From Branchiostoma floridae (lineage: Eukaryota; Chordata; Leptocardii; Amphioxiformes; Branchiostomatidae), in contig NW_023365702.1 in NCBI RefSeq assembly GCF_000003815.2, positions 208,828 through 255,966 of the forward strand: a stretch of 47,139 nt of DNA. Reading direction: 5' to 3'. Below, in pieces: positions 34,054 to 45,142 of the stretch. The translations under genes were made by a program, and so were the position numbers. Below the pieces are notes generated by a model. The model was not told where the DNA came from. It made no database searches and saw only the letters and a program-made list of their open reading frames with translations. Each line of letters opens with the position of its first letter. The first letter of the stretch is position 1.

Positions 34054-34272
34054 CTGTGTGCAACATGGAGACAAAAATGTTACGTTCATCTAGTCTAGAT
34101 CGTCCTTTTTTCTGTTATGAACATATTTTCAGCACCAAGGACAGGACAATAGCCAGGTTCGAGTCCCGGCCACGGATATCACAACCGTATTGGAGCCAGG
34201 GGCTCAACTGTTAAACCACTACAAATTGAGCTACATGGACTGGGAGATTTAGACAATAATGTGGGTATCTAA

Positions 34273-34452
34273 TAGTCTCCAATCAGACCCTACGGTGACT
34301 TAGAGATAGTATCAAAGCTGGCAAAGGAGTGAAGCCGACCAAAGGAGATAGCCGGCTAAGAGAGTCAAATGGGCACCGGAGTGCCGCTATACCAAGTCCC
34401 TTGCCAGCTTTGATACTATTTCTAAGGCATCGTAGGGTCTGCTTGGAGACTA
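34273..34452. mobile_element. TAGTCTCC-family element, copy 4
   Basis: 180 bp, ends TAGTCTCCAATCAGACCCTA and AGGGTCTGCTTGGAGACTA, perfect 9-bp duplication GGTATCTAA (34264-34272 and 34453-34461). Inner arms GATAGTATCAAAGCTGGCAA and GCCAGCTTTGATACTATTTC also pair. Confidence 0.92.
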
Positions 34453-34689
34453 GGTATCTAAGCCTGTTCAAGCTTACGACGTTTATCATACACTATATAC
34501 AGTCACTTCTCTGCTATTTTCTAGCCTGCTTTCTATTGTCTAGATCTGCTAGGTATTGATAGGCTTGGTATTGCTGGTATAGACAAAGTAAATAGGATGG
34601 GAAACTGTACGATTTATTCAACATTCGGGTTTGGATAATTACTAGTAGGCTTGGAAAAGCACAGCTTGGTGACTAGATGTGTGTAACAG

Positions 34690-35013
34690 TAGTCTCAAAG
34701 CAGATCCTACGGTGCCTTGGAGATAGTATCAAAGCTGGCAAAGGAGTATAGCGCCCGTTTGACTCCCTCTGGCCGGCTATACTCCTTGGCCAGCTTTGAT
34801 ATAGTGGAAGCCGCTTAATTGCACGGCCTATTTGCCAGTGAATTTGGTGCAATTATCCGGCTGGTGCAATAATACGAAGTTATCTAGCTGGACCACACCG
34901 GTTGGGATTTTGGCATTCCGTGCAGTTAACAGAAGTGTGCGTTAATCCGTTGTGCAATTAAGTGGGTTCCACTGTACTATCTCTAAGGCACCGTTGGGTC
35001 TGCTTGGAGACTA
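34690..35013. mobile_element. TAGTCTCC-family element, copy 5, with nested pogo-like element
   Basis: Ends TAGTCTCAAAGCAGATCCTA and GGGTCTGCTTGGAGACTA; flanks TGTAACAG and TGTAACCG (one mismatch). Removing the nested element 34802-34974 and one TA restores the family's inner arm TTTGATACTATCTC. Confidence 0.9.
34802..34974. mobile_element. Pogo-like short element, copy 2 (nested)
   Basis: 173 bp inserted at a TA of the host element (TA at 34800-34801 and 34975-34976). Ends TAGTGGAAGCCGCTTAATTG and CAATTAAGTGGGTTCCACTG. Same family as 28207-28373. Confidence 0.9.
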
Positions 35014-35248
35014 TGTAACCGCTGGACAGAATCACAGTCATCGATGTCTGCGTCATATACTTCATAACAGTAGTGAAACCATTTATTATATCCTAATGAA
35101 TTCGTCCCCGTACTTCAACTGTGAAGCCACTTCCAATCGAGCTACATGGAGATTTAGACAATACTACGGGTATTGCCTAGCCTGGGTAACGTTACCATCC
35201 GAATAGTAGTTAGCTCCGACGTTTATGCTATTCTCTATTCTGCTATTC

Positions 35249-35416
35249 AATGGACCGATCCCAAAACCCTGCCCCCTGTTCGATCATGGTTCCATTTCGA
35301 ACACCTCCTTCAAAAACAGCTATTTCTGTCCAACGTGGCAGTTTTTGACGGAGGTGTTCGAAATAGAATAGGGGGTTCTATCTGTTCGATATGGCGTTCG
35401 ATAAGATCGGTCCATT
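35249..35416. mobile_element. Short inverted-repeat element (AATGGACCGATC ends)
   Basis: Ends AATGGACCGATC / GATCGGTCCATT with a second internal inverted pair, TTCGAACACCTCCTTCAAAA and the TTTTTGACGGAGGTGTTCGA arm. No clear target duplication. Confidence 0.7.
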
Positions 35417-35814
35417 CTCTGCTACCCTCTTTTCTTTTCTGCTCTGGGTAGCGGAAGCGAACATAAAGGGGCTATTTCTACATCATATACTTCATAACAG
35501 TAGCGAAACCATTTATGACATCCTAATGAATTCGTCCCCATAGTTCTCTACCCTCCAGAGACCCATCAATCCAGTGAGAGCTCCCGATCGGAAATTAAAA
35601 ACTTGTAAAGGTCCGTACTCAGAGGAAACCTCGTTTGTAGGCCAATTGACCTTTTGTGTAAGTCAACCTAATTTCTACCGTATCCTAGTTTTATGGTGGG
35701 ACTATTCCAATGTAGAAATGTTACGGGGGAAGTCCGATATGTTTTCTTTTCAAAGTAGAAGTGCATCTCTCTCCTTCATTCTTCTTTCTTTCTCAATGTG
35801 TCAGTGACATTGTG

Positions 35815-36091
35815 CGTGTAGCGTATATGTCTGTGTACATGTACGTATGTACGCGTGTATGTGTGTGTGTTTGTGTCCAGGTCTGTGTATACGTTTGTCT
35901 GCATGTAAATATATACGTGTTTATGTTTGCTTGTGAGTTTGTGGCCGTGTATGTGTTTGTATGTGTGTGTATGTGTACGTCTGTGTGTGTGTGTGTGTGT
36001 GTGTATTACGTATTTATGTTTGTCTGTATCTGTGTTTGTGTGTGTTCGTGTATGTATATATTTTTCTGTGTGTGTTACAAACATACACCAT

Positions 36092-36142
<51 letters not shown>
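35815..36142. repeat. TG-rich then CA microsatellite, opposed
   Basis: 35815-36075 is imperfect TG/TATG repeat on the + strand, switching abruptly to a pure CA run of about 25 units at 36092-36142. The two halves are complementary and can fold back. Open frames through it are artefacts. Confidence 0.9.
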
Positions 36143-36145
<3 letters not shown>

Positions 36146-36296
36146 CTTGTGTCCCTTTCTCAGTGCACTCTCTCACTGTATATTTGAACCACCCCTTTAT
36201 AGGTCCAGAAATGGTCCAACCCGCACGAGCAATCGGAGGTTTGATGAAACACGAGTCGTCTCTTTGTACTCACGAACTAATCAGTCTCTGTAAGAA

Positions 36297-36800
36297 GGCC
36301 ACAGCAAGTAAATTTTATGGATGACATCCTCTGCAGACTGCAAAAATAATGAGATAGGGCGATAAAAAAACAAGATGGGTAAAAAAACAATATGGCGAAT
36401 TTTCAAAATAGACGTTGCAACAAGACTTGAAGTGACAAAATATGGCACCCCGCCAACAAGGCATTCATTCCTGTATCTAAAAAGTGTACCTGTGTAGTTA
36501 AAGTGACACTACTGTGGTAGACTGGTATCATTAACCATGTTGGCAACTTCACTCATAGCTTCCATAGTTGTGCCACTTTTACAGCTATCTATCAAGTTGC
36601 ACCTCTGCAACTACAGTCAATGCTACAGAGTCTCTAGTGTCAATTCTACAGTCAATGATTAGGTTACAACACAACCTTTACCCATTTTCGTTTATCCGGC
36701 CTTCCCTGAAGAAAAGAAAAATTCTTGTTTTTTTTTCCTGAAATCAGGCAAAAATTAATGAGCGCGCGGATGTCATCCATAGAATTTACTTGTTGTGGCC
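36297..36800. mobile_element. Inverted-repeat element of about 500 bp
   Basis: Ends GGCCACAGCAAGTAAATTTT and AGAATTTACTTGTTGTGGCC with arms of about 34 bp through GGATGACATCC. Interior has no ORF of interest. Superfamily not assigned. Confidence 0.75.
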
Positions 36801-36885
36801 TAATGACAGTAATGAAAAATGTTCATCACTGTTCCTCTCCTCCTTAACTACCAATCTGTGTCTCTTCATGATTAAAGTATCCATC

Positions 36886-37227
36886 CAGGGCTTTAGCCAG
36901 CTCGAAACTTTTTTTCCGTCAGCCAATTCCAATCGTCGCGAAAACCGCGAAAATTGATTAGAAGGACTGAACTGAGACCTTGAGAAACGGGTTTTAATGA
37001 GATTATCGTATGCGAAAGGGCGCCGACACACATTGTCAACAATCATAACAATAGCAAAACAAACAGTGTGTGGCTTTTACGGTCGTGGACGGCGTCCCCA
37101 AGCCGCCTGTAGCTTCCAACCAAGGATTTTTGTCCGTCAAGGTTGACGGATTGGTTTTCAAATTTTTCCGTCAGACGCAGCAAATTTCCGTCAATTGACG
37201 GAAAAACGGTCGCTGGCTAGAGCCCTG
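36886..37227. mobile_element. hAT-like non-autonomous element with 8-bp duplication
   Basis: Ends CAGGGCTTTAGCCAGC and GCTGGCTAGAGCCCTG; perfect 8-bp duplication TATCCATC at 36878-36885 and 37228-37235. CAGGG ends and an 8-bp duplication are hallmarks of the hAT superfamily. Subterminal words TCCGTCA/TGACGGA occur at least six times, mostly in the right part. No transposase is encoded. Confidence 0.9.
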
Positions 37228-37669
37228 TATCCATCACAATTACTTCCTGTTCCAATTAAAACCATTACAGAAAGATATAGCAACCTTTTACAAGTTACGG
37301 ACGAAGTAATTAAATGATGAATTGTCATCCAAAGTCATTTTGTTAGATTAATTAAGCAAAGTTAATCTTCCTTGACTCCCTCGTCCCCCACCACCAATAT
37401 TTTATGTTTTTGATCTTAGGATACATCGCGACAAGTCAGTTCAAATCATCGTAGAGATACTGAACTCTTACTCTAGGACCTATTTCAAACTTGTCTATTG
37501 ATCTTATAATTACACACAAAAAATGACAACTTCGCTGTCTCGGCCAATTTTCTTAACGACATGTTTCTTCTTCTACGACCTGTCCGAAGCGGGCATTGAT
37601 ACACATTTCCGCCAATTTTAGTGACCGTAACTCGTGATGACGGATCACTCCTGTCATTCTGAATGTCTC

Positions 37670-39440
37670 CCGCCGCCCCACATCAATGAGTCCACTTATC
37701 ATCAGTCCTCATTGAGGAAGCTACAAGCTGCTAGAAGGAGATAGTTACATCGGAGTCATTCCGGGAAATATTGTAGGAGAACCTTTGAACTGACTTCTTT
37801 AGGAGGTCGTATGGGGTTGATAATGAACATAACGCGTTGTGGGGAGAGGCCTGTCAAATATTAGCTTAGGCTGAGCTAGTAAAGGGAGTATTAGAATGGC
37901 CTTAATTGAACATTACGGAAAAGTTTGTTGTTTTGTTCTGTGGCAAACTTGATGAGGTAATAAAATGAGTAATATAATATCCCTGAGTATAGTAAAGGAT
38001 TTGGTCATACGGGACTTTGTATAGTTTTTTTGTTTTACTCCGCCGGTCCACATCAATGAATCCACTTATCACCAGTCCTTATTGAGGAATCCTACAAGCT
38101 GGTCTGTAGAGATAGTTACGTCGGAGTCATTCCAGGTAATATTGTAGGAGAACCTTTGAACTGACTTCTTTAGGATGTTGTATGGGGTACTGACGAGCAT
38201 AACGCATGGAAAAAAGAGGCATGAGAAACTTCAGCTTGTGTTGAGCTAGTAAAGGGAGCATTAGAATGGTCATGATTAAGGTAGAGGAGTTGAACATTAC
38301 GGAAAAAAACTTGTTGTTCTGTTCTGTGGCAAGTCTGTTGAGGTATCAAATTTAGTATTATAATAACCTTTAGTATACTAAAGGATGTGAGTCATAGAGA
38401 GCTTTTACTAAATTTAGTTTGTTGTTTTACTCAGCAGTCCCACATCAATGAATCCACGTATCACCAGTCCTCATTGAGGAAGCTACAAGCTGCTAGAAGG
38501 AGATAGTTACATCGGAGTCATTCCGGGAAATAGTGTAGTAGAACCTTTGAACTGACTTCTTTAGGATTTTGTATGGGGTACTGACGAGCATAACGCATGG
38601 CAAAAAGAGGCATGAGAAACATCAGCTTGTGTTGAGCTAGTAAAGGGAGCATTAGAATGGCCGTGATTAAAGTACAGGAGTTGAACATTACGGAAAAAAC
38701 TTGTTGTTCTGTTCTGTGGCAAGTCTGTTGAGGTATCAAATTTAGTATTATAATAACCTTTAGTATACTAAAGGATGTGAGTCATAGAGAGCTTTTACTA
38801 AATTTAGTTTGTTTTTTTACTCAGCAGTCCCACATCAATGAGTCCACTTATCACCAGTCCTTATTGAGGAATCCTACAAGCTGGTCTGTAGAGATAGTTA
38901 CATCGGAGTCATTCCGGGATATAGTGTAGGAGAACCTTTGAACTGACTTCTTTAGGAGGTTGTATAGTATTATGATGAGCATAGCGGAAAGGCCTGATAA
39001 ACATTAGCTTGTGTTGAGTTAGTAAAGGGTGTATTAGAATGACCATGATTTAAGTACTGGAGTTGAGCATTACGGAAAAGTTTGTTGTTCTGTTCTGTGG
39101 CAAAGCTATTGAGGTAATAAAATGAGTATTACATGTATTATAGCCTTGAGTATAGTAAAGGATTTGGTCATACGGGACTTTGAATAGTTTGTTGTTTTAC
39201 TCTGCCGGTCCACTTCAATGAGTCCACTTATCACAAGGCCCCATTGAGGAATCCTACAAGCTGGTCTGTAGAGATAGTTACATCGGAGTCATTCCGGGAA
39301 ATAGTGTTGTAGAACCTTTGAACTGGCTTCTTTAGAAGGTTGTATGGGGTAATAACGAACATAACGGATGGTGGAAAGAGGCCTGACAAATGTTAGCGTG
39401 GGGTGAGCTAGTAAAGGGAGTACTAGAATGGTCTTGATTA
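37670..39440 (+). repeat. Five-copy tandem repeat, unit about 385 bp
   Basis: The anchor CACATCAATG (CACTTCAATG in the last) occurs at 37679, 38049, 38441, 38831 and 39211, spacings 370, 392, 390 and 380. Each unit carries GTTACATCGGAGTCATTCC-like, AACCTTTGAACTGACTTCTT-like and GTTGTTCTGTTCTGTGGCAA-like phrases; the fifth is cut short near 39440. Units 2 and 3 are most alike. No ORF is conserved across units. Confidence 0.95.
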
Positions 39441-40239
39441 AAGTTGATGGGTTGAGCAAATATATCAGGGTGTTCCTTTGCTACTTTGTAATATAGCTGA
39501 CATCTACGTGAACATCTGAACTCTAGTCTAGAAGAAGTCATTTTTCTCTTGACCTCTTCTTTCTTAGATTAGAAAGAATAGACAAAAGTAGGCGTCCTGA
39601 TTACAACAGTGAATAATGATTATTGAAGAGAACGAAGGCCCAACTAATGACATTTCTACCCTTTCTTTCCTTGTACCGTATTTGGCCACTGTCCTGTAAC
39701 ATCAGAGAAATGGCTGAGGAAATAAGTCATGATGACAAGATAGTGAAACCATGTTCCTCGTTTTGAGAAACAGATGTGTTAGCGATTAGTCAATATATAA
39801 GTGAAGGCTAGAAAGAATATCAATATGTCAAATCATGGGTCCTGGCCCATGGACTACCACGAAGTAGGTTTTCTAACACCGTAAGGTTTTACTAATAACG
39901 AATGCTGGTAACGTCCTAGGCCGTCTGGTCACTGATTCGGGTCAGGACTTTCGGATCTGCCAAACAGCCGCAGGGGAAATCTACAGGCGAGAAGGCGCTT
40001 CCAAGGTGAAGGCCGACTCGTAATTCCTCCTTACCCTTTCCTTAAGATGAAGGTTAGCCACCTTTAAAGAAAGATTGCAATCTTGGCTGAGATTACCACC
40101 CTCTGCCAGCAATCGGTAAGTAACTGGGATGGAGGATGTAAGCAGCTGGATTGGCAACTGGCTCGGAAAATTGTAGATAGATTGTGGTGAGATGAGAGAA
40201 GGTCGAGGTCCAATCCCCGACTTTGGGTTTTCTAGAAAG
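39441..40239. other. Between tandem arrays, nothing recognised
   Basis: No gene, RNA or clear repeat was recognised until about 40090, where a diverged first unit of the following array (phrase AATCGGTAAGTAACTGGGATGG) begins. Confidence 0.45.
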
Positions 40240-40440
40240 GAGGGTCTGCATACTCTTTACGTAAGGCATAGGCAGCCTATTTTTATTTCCCATAATTCCT
40301 AGGGAAAACCATCTTATCTACGTAATTCGTAGGGAGGCGACCAAATTTAGCATAATTGCCTTCCTTCATTTAGCGTAATGCGTAGGGGGTTCTTCTGAAT
40401 TTAGCGTAAATCGTTGTCGGAACCCCCCTTGCAGACCCTC
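40240..40440. mobile_element. GAGGGTCTGCA inverted-repeat element, copy 1
   Basis: Ends GAGGGTCTGCA and TGCAGACCCTC. The interior is a short tandem series of phrases like ATTTAGCGTAATGCGTAGGG, unit 28-34 bp. A relative at 46319-46499 has the same plan. Confidence 0.75.
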
Positions 40441-40449
40441 ATAAAGGTC

Positions 40450-41800
40450 TCTAACACTTTGAATTGGGTAACAAGCTAGTCCTGGGGTTACTTTTAAAAG
40501 TCCGTATTCGGTAAGAAACGGCAATGGAAGATGCAAACACCTATGCTTCCTATGTTGAGAAAATAAAAAAGACTAACGATTTTCGCTTGATATTTTCGTT
40601 ATGAAGTTCCTTAGCCTTTTGAGTCGGTTTACAAAGTAGCCATGAGGACGTTGCTTGAGGCTCTGTACGGTAAGAAGCGGGAATGGCAAGTGTGTTTTCT
40701 ACTGGCCTCTGAAAATTGCAAATTGTGGTGAGTTGACAAGACCAAACCCCGCTTTTCACGTTGGATTTTCTCTTACTGTTTTTGTCTTATAAAGGTTTTT
40801 TTTCACTAACCCTTTGAATTGGTTTACAAAGTAGCCCTTAAGTAGAGGTTACTTAAGTCTGTATTTGGTAATTAACGGTAGTGATGCAAGCACCTATGTT
40901 TTCTACTGGCGCAGAAAATTGCAGATTGCGGTGAGCTGAGAAGACCAAACCCCGATTTACACTTTGTTCATTCTGCCATCTTTCATATAGAGGTCCCTCA
41001 CCCTTTGAGTACGTTTACAACGTAGCTCAGGGGTTACTAGCGTTTATACAGTATACGGTTTACTGAAGTCTGTAATCGGTAAGAATAGGCAATGGAAGAT
41101 GAAAGCACTATTTCTACTACTTCTTTCTCTCCTTCCATCTTTCTTATAGAGATCCCTCACCTTTTCGGTCTGTTTACAATTTAGCTTAGGGGTTACTAGA
41201 GTCTATATACTTAGTGTTTACGGAAGTCTGTAATCGGTAGGAATCGGGAATGGAAGATGCAAGCACTATGTGTTCTGCTGGCCAATCCCCTATTTATACT
41301 TTGTTCCTTCTCTCCTTCCATCTTTCTTATAGAGCCCGCTAACCACTTGAGTCGGTGTACAATGTAGCCCAGGGGTTACTAGAGTCTATATACTCAGTGT
41401 TTACTGAAGTCTGTTATTTGGGAATGGAAGATGTAAGCACTACTAATATGTGTTTTGCTGGCCAATCTCGGATTACACTTCATTCCTAACCTCCTCACAT
41501 CTTTCTTACAGAGATCCCTCACCCTTTGAGGTAGTTTATCTCCGGGGTTGCTAGAGACTGTAATCAGTGGTTTGCGCGGTTGGAAGATGTGAGAGCCTAA
41601 GCTAGTGGTGCGTTGGAGTGGAAAAGTGAAAATTGCGGTGGACTGAGTAGAAGACGATTACGTGGGCCGGTCTAGGCTTTTAATTTTCTCTCCAGCCATT
41701 TCCCACAAAGGCCCTTCACCGTTAAAGTTGGTTTTCAATTTGGTCGTCGGATTGCTAAAGACTCAAATCGTCAAGCAACTGGAATGGAAACTGGATTAAA
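40450..41800 (+). repeat. Degenerate tandem array, units of 160-205 bp
   Basis: Eight units anchored by CCTTTGAGT-like words near 40458, 40617, 40811, 41001, 41161, 41345, 41522 and 41711. Each has a GGTTTACAAAGTAGCCC-like stretch, GTCTGTAATCGGTAAGAA and AATGGAAGATGCAAGCAC. No conserved reading frame. Confidence 0.85.
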
Positions 41801-41814
41801 GTTCACCTAATGGT

Positions 41815-42720
41815 AGATGCTTTGGGCATCATAGGCTGCATGCAAGGAAAAGGAAGGCTTCGTACCATTTCTTCGCTCTTACATTTGGGTTTTTGAGTAA
41901 GCTTCCAGGCCACAAGAGCTAGATAGTTTAATGACAATGTGACATGCAAGGAGAGCTTTGTGCTTTCCTTCGCTCTTTATCTTTTTTTAAGTAAGCTTTA
42001 AGACCACCAGAGTTGCATGCAAGAAGAATAGATGGATACCAATGATGAACGCCAACGCAAGGAGGGGGAATGCTCCGTACTTTCCTTCTCCCTTAAACTT
42101 TGGTTTTGATTAAGCTGCCAGACCACAAGAGCTGAATAGTTCAATGTAGCATGCAAGGAGAGGGAATACGTCTTACTTTCCTTCGAATTCGCTCTTTAAC
42201 TATGGTTTTTGAGTCTTACTAAGCTTCAGGACCACAAGAGCTGCATGATTTAATGTAACATGCAAGGAGAGGGAATATGTCAATGAAGCTTAAGGTTAGA
42301 CATTCATAGGTACCAGGTAATAAGATACGCTACAAAACAGTTACTCAAGCAACTGGATATGATTTTGATATGATCTGACCTTTTCCAAAACCATATCTAG
42401 ATGTTTGAGTGACTGCTTTTTGGCGTAAGGAGAGTGAGTGTTTCCTACCTTCCCCTATCCTTTAAATTAACTTTGGTTTTTGAGTAAGCTTCCAGACCAC
42501 CAAATCTACATGCCTTACATGCAAAGCCAAGGAGAGTGAATATTACGTACTTTACTTTGCCCTTTAACTTTAAGTAAGTGTTCAGACTACCATAACTGGA
42601 TGATTTAAGGTAACATGTAATAAGAGAGAATGCTTCGAACTTTCCATTGACCTTTATACGTGGTCCTTCGCCCTTTAGTTGTGATTTTGGACTACACATC
42701 CAGACCACTGGTTCAAGTTG
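41815..42720 (+). repeat. Degenerate tandem array, units of about 100-120 bp
   Basis: CATGCAAGGAGAGGGAAT-like words recur near 41838, 41945, 42055, 42151, 42260, 42425 (partial), 42525 and 42615. They are followed by TTTCCTTCGCTCTTTAACTT and GAGTAAGCTTCCAGACCACA phrases. A short mobile-element relic (42290-42424) splits it. Confidence 0.8.
42290..42424. mobile_element. Relic of the hairpin element family seen at 26421
   Basis: Shares AGGTAATAAGATACGC and GTTACTCAAGCAACTGGATA with 26443-26485 and then an inverted remnant (CATATCTAGATGTTTGAGTG). It lies inside one unit of the tandem array. Confidence 0.6.
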
Positions 42721-42854
42721 AAATCTTTATCAAGTCTGCCCACCCGTGCCGTTATGGCTACACTGAAGATGGTGCATTTTGAAACTCGTACGGTGGAAAG
42801 GCTGAACTGAGTATGATAACGGACCATACAAGCTGTCTACGAAAGGGATACTGG

Positions 42855-42966
42855 AGACGCCATAGTTATCGGTCACGCTTCCGGACCTTATGGCCGCGGG
42901 CTTGAATCCCGGATTGCCTTTTTGTGCCGTAAGGAAGTAAAGGTGTAGGTTCCATGGTTTCAAGAC
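42855..42966 (+). repeat. Possible tRNA-derived SINE head
   Basis: ATAGTTATCGG (42862-42872) and GGGCTTGAATCCC (42898-42910) are placed like RNA polymerase III A and B boxes. A short non-tRNA body follows and then the TTTC microsatellite. A complete tRNA fold was not found. Confidence 0.4.
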
Positions 42967-43111
<145 letters not shown>

Positions 43112-43494
43112 GCAACGACACAACTCATTATACGGGTCAACATAGGCAGCTCGCGCTGGCAAACGTTAAAATGCAGACGTCGGCGTACGTAGAATTCATG
43201 ACAATAAGTATTACAATAAAATACAATATGAAGCAATCAATAACCATAAAATGTGTTATGAATCTTCATACATCTCGAGCACATAAAAGAGCTAACTTAA
43301 AGGCTAACGAAGGTAACCATAGAGTGCACCGTCCCAAACCCACTTGCTAAAAATTCAGCTTGTACTCAAGATACAGAGTAAGCCATTAGCCCTTAAGCGC
43401 CTCGCCAACTTATCCCCGCTGACAATATGTATTGGCATCGCATGGAAACGTTGAGTAGCAACTGAAAGATAGTGTGGTAGGATTTGAGTAGTAC

Positions 43495-43695
43495 TTGTGC
43501 AATGGCCATGTGGGTAGAGCGCATTCGCGATTAGGTAGGTCGAGAGTTCAATTCCAAGAGCACTGTTGGCCCCCTGCTGTTGTGATTGCACGAACGTTGT
43601 GTGGCCCAGGGCTACAGAAACAGAGATAGGCGCCGCCCTATATACCATCTGGTGCCCCGCTTCCCAATGCCATACTACATACACAAAAGATAGCA
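43495..43695 (+). repeat. Possible tRNA-derived SINE
   Basis: TGTGGGTAGAGCG (43509-43521) and CGAGAGTTCAATTCC (43541-43555) fit A and B boxes with normal spacing; a body of about 140 bp with no fold of its own follows. Probably a SINE rather than a tRNA gene because no acceptor-stem pairing was found. Confidence 0.45.
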
Positions 43696-44490
43696 ACCGA
43701 CTATAAACCCAACGGCCATAAAAAGGCTATGGGACTATCTTTATACCTTTTACATTTTACCAACCGCGGTCCATCTTAACTACTAATTCCGTACCCCAAG
43801 GTTACATCGTTCTATTTCCCATGATACCTCACCAGCCCTGTATCAGGTTACCATCCCCGCTGATGACGTCATCAGCATGCTTGTGAGTTGATTAACGCAG
43901 AGCTCTGAACGGGAAATTAAACCCCTCAAGCTACAGAAAATAAGGACAAAATCTGCCCATCTCGACGTTTTGTAGGTAATGTAATAACGTTTTGTGCCCC
44001 GAAGCGCATAAACTCTAATAATGTGATTTAAAGCCGGACCGTTTATTTTCCCGATGCTTTGCCCTTAAGGCATATAAAATATGACCAGTGATTCAAAGTG
44101 AAGGTTTATGAAAGTCTAATATGAATTGAAGTGGTTTGTGTGTATAACAGATAACGTTCAAAGTTATATTGACTGAATATCTCATGAACAAAAAACGGCA
44201 ACTCTATTTTAACAGTATATTTGACTTATTTGTACTGCTGTATTTTGTGTGTTTTTATATTTATTGTCCATGTAATATAGTTCAGTGTCTGCAAAAAAGT
44301 TGAAATAAAATATGGACATACGTACACGCACAACAAATTACAATGGTAATGAATTACTTTATCACCAAAGGTAGACAAATGCAATGACAACAATAATCAA
44401 GCCTTGTTATTCAGATATTTTGTATGAGGTACTGCTTATAGAGACTTGTAAATAGTACCAAATGATTGGAATTGAAATAACGCAGCTAGA
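43696..44490. other. No gene recognised
   Basis: AT-rich sequence with short unconserved frames only. Confidence 0.4.
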
Positions 44491-44878
44491 GCTACCAGAC
44501 AATCTTCAACCCTGAAGTTGATTGCGCCCCGTGTGAGCAGGGAGTGTGTGAGGAGGTCGTTAGCGGTGGCGGGTCCGGCAGTCTGGAACGTCATCCCAGA
44601 AGATGTACGGAATTCTCCCTCTTTGCGAGCCTTCCGACATGGATTAATTTCGAACTGCTAGCTGATATCGATATTATGAGTTTGAATTTGATATTATGAT
44701 TGTATCTAGTGTAAATAACTGTATTAATGTCTATTTTGTTTATCTATTTATTTTCTCCCGTGACACCTCCCCTCAACTGGTCCTTAACTGGTCCCCTAGG
44801 AAGAACGGCCTACATGTTGGCCGATAGGGCTTATCAGTATAAATAAAGGTGAACTGAACTGAACTGAACTGAATAGAA
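44491..44878 (+). pseudogene. 3' end of a CR1-type retrotransposon
   Basis: In frame from 44491 to TAG 44659-44661 the sequence encodes ATRQSSTLKLIAPRVS... and VAGPAVWNVIPEDVRNSPSL, the typical C-terminus of CR1/L2/Jockey reverse transcriptases (compare WNKLPLTTRVSPSVASFK in the element at 10045-12921). The 3' UTR follows, ending in ATAAATAAAGG and four TGAAC-like repeats (about 44852-44874). Only the last 50-60 codons remain, as expected from 5' truncation during insertion. It is a different family from the intact one. Confidence 0.85.
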
Positions 44879-44926
44879 TACAAACTTCTGCAAGGACTCA
44901 AGTTCAACATAAACAACTGTTAACAA

Positions 44927-45142
44927 ATTGAAAAAGTTTAAACTTTATTCCAACACAAAGAAGGGACTCGCCATAAATTTTCGGTCGAGCACTCCGACCG
45001 TGTTCAGATGACATGATTCGCTGCACTAATCCGGAAGTCGTCGGATGACGTCAGGTAGCATCTGAAGAAGGTCGGAGTGCTCGACCGAAAATTTATGGTG
45101 AGTCCCTTCTTTGTGTTGGAACAAAGTTTAAACTTTTTCAAT
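44927..45142. mobile_element. Foldback element with arms of about 80 bp
   Basis: The ends ATTGAAAAAGTTTAAACTTT and AAAGTTTAAACTTTTTCAAT pair, as do the next 50 bp (TTCCAACACAAAGAAGGGAC, CGGTCGAGCACTCCGACC), around a loop of about 55 bp containing TGACGTCA. No target duplication was determined. Confidence 0.85.

Larger units (their letters stand above)
34054..36296. other. Upstream region or intron of the sulfotransferase gene, first part
   Basis: No exon could be recognised. It holds short inverted-repeat elements (34273-34452, 34690-35013, 35249-35416), a dispersed repeat near 35195, and a TG/CA microsatellite region (35815-36142). A tRNA-like B-box word, GGTTCGAGTCCCGG, occurs near 34156 but no matching A box or fold was found. 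Confidence 0.5.

Noticed and set aside
34150-34200. tRNA from the word GGTTCGAGTCCCGG
   Set aside because: Only a B-box-like word; no A box at the right distance and no fold.
37670-39440. CRISPR-like array
   Set aside because: Units are about 385 bp with no short repeat/unique spacer alternation, and the genome is eukaryotic.
43495-43570. Functional tRNA gene
   Set aside because: A and B box words are present but no acceptor or anticodon stem could be paired.
43355-43696. 113-codon - strand frame considered as the missing anchor exon of the sulfotransferase
   Set aside because: It overlaps a SINE-like sequence, has no clear hydrophobic anchor followed by a donor, and lies 9 kb away.
44491-44661. 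Independent small gene
   Set aside because: The peptide is the conserved C-terminus of CR1-type reverse transcriptases followed by a retrotransposon 3' UTR.
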